Source: Symbiodinium natans
Taxonomy: Eukaryota; Sar; Dinophyceae; Suessiales; Symbiodiniaceae
Direction: 5' to 3'
NCBI GenBank assembly: GCA_905221605.1
Contig: CAJNDS010002527.1
Coordinates: 17,501-27,500 of the forward strand
Length of the DNA: 10,000 bases
Part shown: piece by piece, positions 5,308-10,000 of the stretch
How the letters are laid out: every line of letters begins with the position of its first letter
Numbering within the stretch: the first letter of the stretch is position 1
Made by a program: the position numbers and the translations under genes
The notes under the pieces: model-generated
Told to the model about the DNA's origin: nothing
What the model saw: the letters and a program-made list of their open reading frames with translations, nothing else
Database searches by the model: none

Positions 5308-5403
5308 GGGTTTAGGGTTTAGGGTTTAAGGGTTTAGGGTTTAGGGTATAGGGTATAGGGTTTAGGGTTTGGGGTCTAGGGTTTAGGGTTTAGGGTTTAG
5401 GGT
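5308..5403 (+). repeat. Interstitial telomere-type array, moderately variant
   Basis: Thirteen G-rich units with TTTAAGGG, two TATAGGG, TTTGGGG and TCTAGGG variants. Confidence 0.95.
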
Positions 5404-5436
5404 GAGAATCCACACCAACGCCTAAGCCGCCCCTAG

Positions 5437-5550
5437 GTGTCGAAGCCTTCGACAGCACGGTTCCCGCGGATGAGCGAATTCCAGCGGATGCGGCAGGACA
5501 CAGACAAGCCTTCTTTTGAGCTTAGCGGTGAGGCTTTCGGCTATATCTAA
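5437..5550 (+). other. Unassigned open segment, possible terminal exon
   Basis: Open for 37 codons after an in-frame TAG (5434-5436) to TAA at 5548-5550. The peptide is rich in Arg, Ser and Glu: SKPSTARFPRMSEFQRMRQD, then TDKPSFELSGEAFGYI. An internal ATG falls at the start of MSEFQRM. A near-palindrome GTCGAAGCCTTCGAC sits near the left edge. No known family is visible. Confidence 0.25.
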
Positions 5551-5559
5551 TTATCTAAT

Positions 5560-5626
5560 GGTAGCTACATGAGGGTATATCAGGGGTTCCATTTTAGGAC
5601 CCAAATCAAGGGACCATGTAGCTACC
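5560..5626. mobile_element. 67-bp foldback with perfect 12-bp arms
   Basis: GGTAGCTACATG (5560-5571) is the exact reverse complement of CATGTAGCTACC (5615-5626). Outside the arms CTAAT and CTAAG give partial further pairing; inside, GGTTCC and GGACCC-like blocks pair weakly. Two imperfect copies of GGACC/GGGACC lie in the centre. No clear target-site duplication. Confidence 0.6.
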
Positions 5627-6009
5627 CTAAGAAGAAACCCTCAGGCCCAAACAGAGAGTTGTCGTCCGGCGCTGTAGGGCATAAAGGGGGTTTAGGGTTC
5701 GGATCCGGGTTATTTGAGATACAGGGTTTGAGGATGTTTGGTGTAGGGTTTTTGGGGGTTGAGGGTTTCCGAACCAATTCTGAAACCCCCTTACCTGTTG
5801 TTATATGGTCAGTCTCTAAGTCACGGTCCCTTCTCACTTTTCGGATACTGTAAGAACATAGCCCTTATTATAATCATTCAGAGAACTCACCATACATTGC
5901 CACGAAGCCTCAGCCCAGATGACAAAAAACTTGGAGTCCTTTGCTAGACACTGGTCCTTCCCTCCTGGAACTTCTCAATTTTCGTTCCTGAGGTTGGTAC
6001 ACTGAACTG
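5627..6009. other. Unassigned stretch
   Basis: G/T-rich between 5686 and 5770 with a few telomere-like units (GGGTTTAGGG near 5689), then ordinary AT-balanced sequence. Frames open here run through the foldback element and the telomere-like patch and are not convincing genes. No repeat partner for 5771-6009 was found in the window. Confidence 0.4.
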
Positions 6010-6103
6010 GGTTGGCCTTTAAACCCTCTGAAAAAATATCTAAATAAATAAATATATATATATATATACAGGGTCCCTTATAAACCCAAATAAGGAAAAC
6101 AAA
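6010..6103 (-). repeat. Dispersed repeat, inverted copy 1 of 2
   Basis: Read on the minus strand this matches 7103-7175 on the plus strand. Shared blocks in order are TTTGTTTTCCT(T/G)ATTTGGGT, T(T/C)ATAAGG(G/A)ACCCT(G/A)TATATA and TTTTCAGAGGGTTTAAA(A)GGCCAACC. Copy 1 is longer because a (TA)n/(TAAA)n microsatellite (about 6041-6068) has expanded in its middle. Conservation stops at GGCCAACC, suggesting a real element edge. Identity unknown. Confidence 0.75.
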
Positions 6104-6239
6104 AAAAGTCCCAAAAACCAACCTAGTGAACCCCAGGTAGACCCTTAAATCCTAGGGTTCAGGGCAAGAAGGAGCACATCCCACACGCTGCGCGCGCATC
6201 AAGTCAAACTAAGATTTAAGGCGAACAGTCGAGACCATA
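6104..6239. other. Unassigned spacer
   Basis: A-rich, then a GC-rich patch GCTGCGCGCGCATC near 6188. No gene or repeat was recognised. Confidence 0.35.
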
Positions 6240-6290
6240 AACCCTAAACCCTTAACCCCAAACCCTAAACCCTAAACCCTAAACCCTGAG
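6240..6290 (-). repeat. Interstitial telomere-type array (CCCTAAA)n
   Basis: Seven C-rich units, the second and third being variants (CCCTTAA, CCCCAAA). It ends AAACCCTGAG. Confidence 0.95.
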
Positions 6291-6352
6291 CTGTTGAATC
6301 CATCTTGGCCAATAGGAGCGTTGCAGCTTGTGCCGGACAATTAGCTTTGGGA
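6291..6352 (+). other. Possible exon between inverted arrays, product unknown
   Basis: The 62-nt block lies between CCCTGAG and GGGA|GTAGGGTTT, where the GT opens the next array. One plus frame (codons from 6293) is open and reads VESILANRSVAACAGQLALG, ending on a whole codon. This is in phase with the candidate at 6563-6603. The minus strand is also open, so strand is unproven. Confidence 0.28.
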
Positions 6353-6402
6353 GTAGGGTTTAGGGTTTAGGTGTTAGGGTTTAGGGTTTAGGGTTTAGGG
6401 TT
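6353..6402 (+). repeat. Interstitial telomere-type array, left arm of a palindrome
   Basis: Seven G-rich units with one GTGTTAGGG variant. It pairs in principle with the C-rich array at 6480-6543. Confidence 0.95.
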
Positions 6403-6472
6403 GTTGATGGACCATGCGTAACCTCTTTGCTACCTTGCGTTCCCGAAAACATGTCTTCGCATGATGCTCAAC
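6403..6472. mobile_element. 70-bp foldback core between inverted telomere-type arrays
   Basis: GTTGATGGACCATGCG (6403-6418) and CGCATGATGCTCAAC (6458-6472) form an imperfect inverted repeat of about 15 bp around a 39-nt centre. The left arm starts at the last base of the G-rich array. The right arm is followed by AGGGTTACCCT, itself a near-palindromic junction, and then the C-rich array. Confidence 0.5.
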
Positions 6473-6479
6473 TAGGGTT

Positions 6480-6543
6480 ACCCTAAACCCTAAACCCTAA
6501 ACCCTACACCCTACACCCTACACCCTACAAACCCCAAACCCCC
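6480..6543 (-). repeat. Interstitial telomere-type array, right arm of a palindrome
   Basis: CCCTAAA units followed by a tandem series of CCCTACA variants and CCCCAAACCCCCG. The variant CCCTACA has been locally copied. Confidence 0.95.
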
Positions 6544-6562
6544 GGGCTGTCAAAGGTAGCAG

Positions 6563-6603
6563 CCATCCCACAAAGCGTCAGCAAGAGAGACTGCTATATT
6601 CTA
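6563..6603 (+). other. Possible short exon, product unknown
   Basis: The 41-nt block lies between GGTAGCAG (AG at 6561-6562) and TTCTA|GTTAGGG, whose GT is the first of the next array. In phase with 6291-6352 it reads PSHKASARETAIF plus two bases of a split codon. All three plus frames are open over this short length, so it is weak evidence alone. Confidence 0.2.
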
Positions 6604-6700
6604 GTTAGGGTTTAGGGTTTAGGGTTTAGGGTTTAGGGTTTAGGGTTTAGGGTGTAGGGTTTAGGGTTTAGGGTTTAGGGTTTAGGGTTTAGGGTTAGGG
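6604..6700 (+). repeat. Interstitial telomere-type array (TTTAGGG)n
   Basis: Fourteen G-rich units with one TGTAGGG. First unit GTTAGGG, last GTTAGGGTAAC. Confidence 0.95.
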
Positions 6701-6731
6701 TAACTACTAGGTTGTTTTTTGGGACATATTT

Positions 6732-6754
6732 CCCCACCCTCGGTGTGGGTGGGG
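6732..6754. other. Perfect 8-bp stem hairpin
   Basis: CCCCACCC (6732-6739) and GGGTGGGG (6747-6754) around TCGGTGT. Very stable GC-only stem apart from one A-T pair. No T-run after it. Confidence 0.65.
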
Positions 6755-6779
6755 TTGTTAGATTTTAAACTCAACTCTG

Positions 6780-7065
6780 CTCCTCGCCCGGAACTCTTCT
6801 CCTCGCCCAGTCTACTCCTCGCTCATCCCTGGAGTGCCCAACCCCAAAGTGTCCCTGAAGTGCCCAACTGTAGAGTGTTCTTGGAGTGCCCAACCCCAGA
6901 GTCTCCCTGAAATGCCCAACCCCAGAGTCTCCCTGGAGTGCCCAACCTTAGAGTGTCTCCGGAGTGCCAGCCCCAGAGTCTCCAACCCCAGAGTCTCCCT
7001 GGAGTGCCCAACCCCGGAGTGCCCAGCCCCAGAGTCTCCCTGGAGTGCCCAACCCCAGAGTATCT
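6780..7065 (+). repeat. 26-bp minisatellite
   Basis: About nine units of consensus CTGGAGTGCCCAACCCCAGA + GTCTCC run from 6829 to 7065. Six are full 26-mers; one is 25, and deletion/fusion units lie at 6984-6998 and 6999-7039. A related pyrimidine-rich lead-in with CTCCTCGCCC repeats lies at 6780-6826. As 26 is not a multiple of 3, each unit shifts frame and the period at protein level is 26 residues. Long frames stay open on both strands only because the unit lacks stops. Confidence 0.95.
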
Positions 7066-7102
7066 CTACCAAGAGAGGGTGGGGATGTTCGAAGTAAAAT
7101 AG

Positions 7103-7175
7103 TTTGTTTTCCTGATTTGGGTTCATAAGGAACCCTATATATAGATTTGTTTTCAGAGGGTTTAAAAGGCCAACC
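7103..7175 (+). repeat. Dispersed repeat, copy 2 of 2
   Basis: Plus-strand partner of 6010-6103, about 1 kb away in inverted orientation. It begins TTTGTTTTCCTGATTTGGGT and ends at GGCCAACC, without the TA microsatellite expansion seen in copy 1. Similarity outside these edges drops sharply. Confidence 0.75.
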
Positions 7176-7408
7176 GATTGGGACCTAGAATTGCACAGAA
7201 TCACGTACCCTAAGCAGCTAAAGTGCCTGTTAGGGGTATTTGGCATTTCCCAAACTAGGGGTACCCTCATGTACAGTCCTTACTACCAAACTCCTTAGAG
7301 AAGCCCTTCAGAAACCTTTCCCCAAAAGGAGTACCTCCCCTCCACCCCCTTCCACACCCCCCGCCCGAGAGCTTGTAAACCCCAGACACTGAACCCTTAG
7401 GCTTTGGA
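7176..7408. other. Unassigned stretch with a small hairpin
   Basis: TACCCTAAGCAG...CTGTTAGGGGTA (7207-7240) is an imperfect short inverted repeat built on telomere-like text. The remainder is C-rich near 7338-7365. No gene was recognised. Confidence 0.4.
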
Positions 7409-7531
7409 AACCCTAAACCCCCCTGAACCTAAACCCCCCCTAACCCTAAACCCTAAACCCCAAACCCGAAACCCTGAACCCTACACCCTAAACCCTAAAC
7501 CCTAAACCCTAAACCCTAAACCCCAAACCCT
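7409..7531 (-). repeat. C-rich telomere-type array, mixed purity
   Basis: CCCTAAACCCCCC and CCCGAAA, CCCTGAA, CCCTACA variants give way to six perfect CCCTAAA units, ending CCCCAAACCCTG. Confidence 0.9.
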
Positions 7532-7537
7532 GCCGAG

Positions 7538-7659
7538 CCGAGCGCGGGGCTCGACCGCCTCTTCGCCCCAAGTCATTGGAGGACGTTCGGGCTGCGAGAT
7601 CAAGCAGCATTTCCGGCGGCACGCATTCCACCAGTGTCTCATGGCCAAGATGTGGCAGA
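7538..7659 (+). other. Possible exon between inverted arrays, product unknown
   Basis: The 122-nt GC-rich block lies between CTGCCGAG (AG at 7536-7537) and GGCAGA|GTTATAGGG. Taken in phase with 6603 (two bases carried over) it reads RARGSTASSPQVIGGRSGCE then IKQHFRRHAFHQCLMAKMWQ. All plus frames are open over most of the block, which reflects composition. No domain is recognised. Confidence 0.25.
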
Positions 7660-7710
7660 GTTATAGGGCTTAGGATTTAGGGTTTAGGGCTTAGGGCTTA
7701 CGGTGTAGGG
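7660..7710 (+). repeat. G-rich telomere-type array, variant
   Basis: Units TTATAGGG, CTTAGGA, TTTAGGG, CTTAGGG and TGTAGGG; few perfect heptamers. Confidence 0.85.
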
Positions 7711-7711
7711 A

Positions 7712-7927
7712 TTGGAGTTTTGGGTTGTGGCTTTGGTAAGGCCGCACGCATCAGTCCCTCTTAAAGACAAAATCAGTCTGATAGGGGAGCTCCGTAAGAA
7801 GTTCAAGGACACGGGCGGCTTCTTTGGACGGTGTCCATACTCAGCTCTGTCTGCTGAAGCTCAAAACATCCCAGCTGTAGAATCAGAATTCAAGCTGAGC
7901 AGGGCTCCCCTAAGCCCTAAACCCTAA
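7712..7927 (+). CDS. Unassigned open frame, 71 codons
   Basis: ATG to in-array stop. The first few codons and the last few derive from telomere-like DNA; the middle (about 7731-7905) is non-repetitive and reads protein-like, with KDKISLIGELRKKFKDTGGF followed by a Cys/Ser/Ala-rich part. No signal peptide or membrane helix. GGTAAGG at 7736-7742 could be a splice donor on the same strand. Could be an exon; no family is recognised. Confidence 0.25.
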   Translation: MEFWVVALVRPHASVPLKDKISLIGELRKKFKDTGGFFGRCPYSALSAEAQNIPAVESEFKLSRAPLSPKP

Positions 7928-7935
7928 ACCCGAAC
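7905..7935 (-). repeat. Short C-rich telomere-type patch
   Basis: CCTAAGCCCTAAACCCTAAACCCGAAC: three or four units. Confidence 0.85.
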
Positions 7936-8035
7936 TCCTACAAGTAGGATTCAGGTTAGTCATGGTATTCTTGACTTTGGAGCTCTGTTTGCCTGTTTGC
8001 CTTCGGCTGCAGGAAGCAGCGGCTTATAAAGGGTC
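7936..8035. other. Unassigned spacer
   Basis: Contains CTGTTTGCCTGTTTGCCTTCGG (an 8-bp tandem duplication of CTGTTTGC) and no recognised gene. Confidence 0.35.
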
Positions 8036-8070
8036 AAACCCTAAACCCTATACCCTAAACCCTAAACCCC
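8036..8070 (-). repeat. Short C-rich telomere-type array
   Basis: CCCTAAACCCTATACCCTAA + ACCCTAAACCCC, about five units, followed by ATTTAG. Confidence 0.9.
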
Positions 8071-8076
8071 ATTTAG

Positions 8077-8217
8077 TGCGGAGAGTTTGCGGCTTCGGGT
8101 GTGAGAGTTACAGAGTTTTGTCTTTCGGAGTGTGGCTTTCGCTGGAAGGCCCTTGAATGTAACGATGTCATAGCGGGCAGGCGAAAGATGAAAGATGCGC
8201 TTTCACGTGAAGAGTAG
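8077..8217 (+). other. Possible terminal exon, product unknown
   Basis: The codon just before 8077 is TAG, and its AG is also a possible splice acceptor (CCCCATTTAG). The frame then stays open for 46 codons to TAG at 8215-8217. It begins CGEFAASGVRVTEFCLSECG and ends in a basic/acidic stretch (AGRRKMKDALSREE). A second frame is open to 8156. Protein-like composition but no motif; 46 codons is not significant alone. Confidence 0.25.
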
Positions 8218-8394
8218 CCGTTGAGCGACTGTCACACACCGGATAGCACGAAAGAGCAAGCACGACTATGGGACTTGTCAGAGGTTATGTATGAACAAGT
8301 GTACATAAATGGAAAGTGCATCTACGAGCACTCGTATTACTATGTGTCAACATGTACTCGTGGTGGCGCGTGCCTGTGACGGTGTTTGTTCTCG
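8218..8394. other. Unassigned spacer
   Basis: Ordinary sequence with a small palindrome TACGAGCACTCGTA (8323-8336). It becomes CG/TG alternating near 8390. No gene was recognised. Confidence 0.4.
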
Positions 8395-8709
8395 CGCGCG
8401 CGCGGGTGTGTGTGTGTGTGAGTGTGAGTGTGAGTGTGAGTGTGAGTGTGAGTGTGAGTGTGAGTGTGAGTGTGAGTGTGAGTGTGGGTGAGTGTGTGTG
8501 TGTGTGAGTGCGTGTGAGTGTATGTGAGTGTGTGTGTGTGTGTGTGTGCGTGTTGGTGCGTGCGTGTGTGTGTGTGTGTGCGTGGGTGTGTGTGTGTGTG
8601 TGTCGTGTGTCTATGTTTGTGTCAGTGTCCGTGTCCGTGTCTGTGTCTGTGTCCGTGACCGTGTCTGTGTCTCTGTGTGTGCGTGTATGTGCGTGTCTGT
8701 GTCTGCGTC
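8395..8709 (+). repeat. TG-rich compound microsatellite
   Basis: Begins with CGCGCGCGCG and (TG)n, then about twelve copies of the hexamer TGTGAG (8418-8486), further (TG)n with CG interruptions, and finally a hexamer series GTGTCC / GTGTCT (about 8622-8709). Alternating purine-pyrimidine sequence through most of it can adopt Z-DNA. It opens Cys/Val- and Ser/Val-type frames that are artefacts of the repeat. Confidence 0.97.
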
Positions 8710-8994
8710 CATAGGAAAATTTCCGAAGTACGTACTTGACCTTTCCTTCAAGACCTGCTTCAATACAGTAGTTGCAGCAAAGCCTGGTTTTGCTTTGCTT
8801 CAGATGTTCCGGGCTTAGGGTTAGGGGATGGCGGGGATGGGCCTTAAGGGCTTAGCGCGAGCATGGCCGCTGCAGGTATACACAAGCAGCTTCGCCCTCG
8901 GCAGCGCGCATCTGAGGGACAAGGACAGCCGGGCTACTGAGCATTTCTGCTGAAACCAGGGCCTAAACTATGCGACACCAACCCTACACCCTGT
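8710..8994. other. Unassigned stretch
   Basis: A hairpin AGCAAAGC (8776-8783) / GCTTTGCT (8792-8799) has perfect 8-bp arms. One or two telomere-like units lie at about 8812-8825 (G-rich) and 8979-8992 (C-rich, CCCTACACCCTG). A short ATG frame near 8862 encodes only about 25 codons. No gene was recognised. Confidence 0.4.
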
Positions 8995-9231
8995 ATGCGC
9001 GAATCCAACAACAACCACAGCGACAACGGCAAAGGTAGCAACATGAAGAACAACAATAGCAATAATCAAGAGAATACTAACAGTAATCATAGCAAAAATA
9101 ATGACAAGGACAAAGACAAGAGCACAGCAGAAGCAGCAGCAACAGAACCAGACAACGTCCAACTATCACTGCACGTTCTTTTTTTGGAGCTACTGCAATC
9201 GAGGCTGCGCCTCCTTGATGATGTTATGTAG
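8995..9231 (+). CDS. Asn/Ser/Lys-rich 78-codon open frame, unassigned
   Basis: Residues 1-50 are low complexity, dominated by Asn, Ser, Lys and Asp (MRESNNNHSDNGKGSNMKNN; later KNNDKDKDKS). Residues 51-78 turn into an Ala/Leu-rich helix-like tail (LHVLFLELLQSRLRLL). Asn codons mix AAC and AAT and Ser uses AGC and AGT, so third positions vary while residues persist. A decayed AAC-type trinucleotide repeat could look the same. No homologue is recognised and the start is simply the first ATG. Confidence 0.25.
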   Translation: MRESNNNHSDNGKGSNMKNNNSNNQENTNSNHSKNNDKDKDKSTAEAAATEPDNVQLSLHVLFLELLQSRLRLLDDVM

Positions 9232-9242
9232 TGATTCCTCTG

Positions 9243-9318
9243 AATTAGGGTCCCCAAAAGGCCCCTTTTATTTAGGGTACCCAGAAAGGGACCATAAGTT
9301 TGAGAATTCACCATATAG
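9243..9318 (-). repeat. Inverted copy of the 4958-5183 repeat unit
   Basis: TACCCAGAAAGGGACCATAA (from 9278) continuing to CACCATAT at 9316 matches the reverse complement of 5023-5064 at roughly 30 of 40 positions by eye. Its left side carries AAAAGG-CC-CCTTTT, a small palindrome. Part of the same dispersed family. Confidence 0.55.
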
Positions 9319-9442
9319 AATATGCTATGAGCAGTTCAACAAGGAAACAGCAACATATGCAAAAGCAGATACGCAGAGACCTTATGGAAAGAGATATCGA
9401 AAGTCTTGACGACAAGTTCAAGAACAAAAGTGGAAGGCACTC
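9319..9442 (+). other. Unassigned, possibly the 5' part of the LINE remnant
   Basis: A-rich on the plus strand and open in two frames. One contains a charged helix-like stretch, QIRRDLMERDIESLDDKFKN. Another contains QVQEQKWKAL just before the element at 9443, reminiscent of the basic/Trp-containing linker that precedes the reverse transcriptase in LINE proteins. The similarity is loose. Confidence 0.2.
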
Positions 9443-9548
9443 GTTATCCCAGGGGTACCCTTATTTTTTTTGGTTATGGGTTCCCTTATCAAGTAACCAA
9501 CCCTAAAAAGGGTGCCCTTTTTATATGGTTACTGTGCTACCAAGTGTA
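9443..9548 (+). mobile_element. Dispersed palindromic element, copy B
   Basis: Same orientation and about the same length as copy A (3744-3849). Contains CCCAGGGGTACCCTTATTTT, GTAACCAACC, AAAAAGGGTGCCCTTTTTAT and the terminal GCTACCAAGT. The terminal inverted repeat is more decayed on the left (TTATCCCAG against CTGTGCTACCAA). It lies just upstream of the reverse-transcriptase-like fragment. Confidence 0.65.
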
Positions 9549-9554
9549 CCACTA

Positions 9555-9823
9555 GTGCAACATGCTGAAACCGCAGCTGAACATCTTGCACATGAAAATT
9601 GGACAACATGCCTCCCAAGAACAGCATTTCAGGCACTACATATAGAGAAATTGAGGGTTTAGGGTTTAGGGTTTAGGGTGTAGGGTTTAGGGTTTAGGGT
9701 TTAGGATCAAAGCTGATGCACTCACTGGGATTTTGTATCAGCGAGTTGAATGAGGCAATCAAAGCTGCGAAGCCAAACAAACAACCGGGACGAGAAGTCA
9801 TCGCATGGCATCTTCCCAAACAA
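9555..9823 (+). pseudogene. Decayed non-LTR (LINE) reverse-transcriptase fragment
   Basis: Part 1 (9555-9653) reads VQHAETAAEHLAHENWTTCL, like the segment before the RT core in LINE ORF2 proteins. Part 2 (9731-9823) reads FCISELNEAIKAAKPNKQPG then REVIAWHLPK, resembling the conserved N-terminal RT motif of the form EL..AI...K..K.PGPDGI..E..K; here the PD after PG is replaced by RE. The catalytic regions that should follow are absent: frames after 9830 show no RT motif. A telomere-type array (9654-9704) and a frame change separate the two parts. Clearly non-functional. The family call rests on one motif, so alternatives remain. Confidence 0.45.
9654..9704 (+). repeat. Telomere-type array inside the RT-like fragment
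   Basis: Seven G-rich units with one TGTAGGG, starting GAGGGTTTAGGG and ending TTTAGGATC. It sits between the two RT-like reading segments. Confidence 0.95.
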
Positions 9824-9958
9824 AGGTACAATCATGAGGATGTCCGCTATCATCATCTTTTCTTGGGTGATGACCATGATCTGTCTAGATACAGAAATTC
9901 GAGAAGCACTTGGTTGCCAGGTTGTCAACAACCGAATTCCAGGCCTTGACTATGACAT
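9824..9958 (+). other. Unassigned tail after the RT-like fragment
   Basis: Two plus frames remain open to TGA or TAG near 9949-9965, but neither shows reverse-transcriptase or other recognisable motifs. It may be decayed retroelement sequence. Confidence 0.3.
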
Positions 9959-10000
9959 GGTTTAGAGTTGGGGGTGTAAGGTTTCGGGTTTGGGGTTTAG
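9959..10000 (+). repeat. Start of a decayed G-rich telomere-like tract
   Basis: TTTAGAG, GGGGTGTAAGG, TTTCGGG, TTTGGGG and TTTAG units run off the window end. Confidence 0.75.

Noticed and set aside
5569-5853. 94-codon plus-strand gene
   Set aside because: It runs from inside the foldback element 5560-5626 through telomere-like sequence, with no protein-like core.
6829-7065. CRISPR array
   Set aside because: Units are contiguous 26-mers without unique spacers, in eukaryotic sequence.
6812-7270. 152-codon minus-strand protein with repeats
   Set aside because: The minisatellite is open on both strands; the N-terminal part runs through the dispersed repeat 7103-7175. No independent coding evidence.
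8309-8818. Cys/Val- and Ser/Val-repeat proteins
   Set aside because: Products of the TG microsatellite in all frames.
9319-9442. Separate small gene with a charged helix
   Set aside because: Two overlapping open frames and proximity to the RT-like fragment make retroelement remnant the simpler reading; evidence is too thin for a CDS call.

Overview
This 10 kb window is eukaryotic nuclear DNA. It has no gene I can name with confidence, no recognisable rRNA or tRNA gene, and no prokaryotic gene structure. Its dominant feature is the plant/alga-type telomere heptamer TTTAGGG (CCCTAAA on the other strand), repeated in more than twenty separate interstitial blocks in both orientations. TTTAGGG is the telomere unit of land plants, many green algae, dinoflagellates and chromerid relatives. 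With the poly-C runs, the large TG microsatellite and the absence of compact genes, I lean towards a dinoflagellate or other alga. That lean is inference; no lineage-specific marker is present.

Layout. 1-1490: clean telomere-type arrays alternate in orientation, with decayed CCCTACAAA-type sequence, a 98-bp foldback element (758-855) and a diverged tandem duplication (1098-1302). 1490-2420: a short exon-like block, then about 480 bp of decayed G-rich heptamers and two younger arrays. 2420-4360: non-repetitive blocks, a 69-bp foldback element (3441-3509), a CCCGAAA variant array, dispersed element copy A (3744-3849) and a very long poly-C tract (4071-4157). 4360-5410: long clean arrays around a cluster of related diverged units (4958-5183). 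5410-6240: an open segment, a short foldback (5560-5626) and the first copy of a dispersed repeat (6010-6103). 6240-6700: two C/G-flanked blocks around a nested palindrome (6353-6543). 6780-7180: a 26-bp minisatellite and the inverted second copy of the dispersed repeat (7103-7175). 7400-8220: further arrays and open blocks. 8395-8709: a TG-rich compound microsatellite. 8995-9240: an Asn-rich open frame. 9243-9830: a telomeric array and two dispersed-repeat copies (a 9278-9316 unit and element copy B) lie in or beside what looks like a decayed non-LTR (LINE) reverse-transcriptase fragment.

The pattern I find most worth testing is the order of array orientations. Neighbouring arrays mostly alternate (C-rich, G-rich, C-rich and so on). 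Several short non-repetitive blocks with a C-rich array before and a G-rich array after have an AG at the left edge, a GT at the right edge and an open frame. The reverse blocks (G-rich array ... C-rich array) are large inverted repeats beginning with GT. This would fit introns whose two ends are telomere-like inverted repeats, but short open blocks arise easily by chance and no homology supports them, so each is listed at low confidence.
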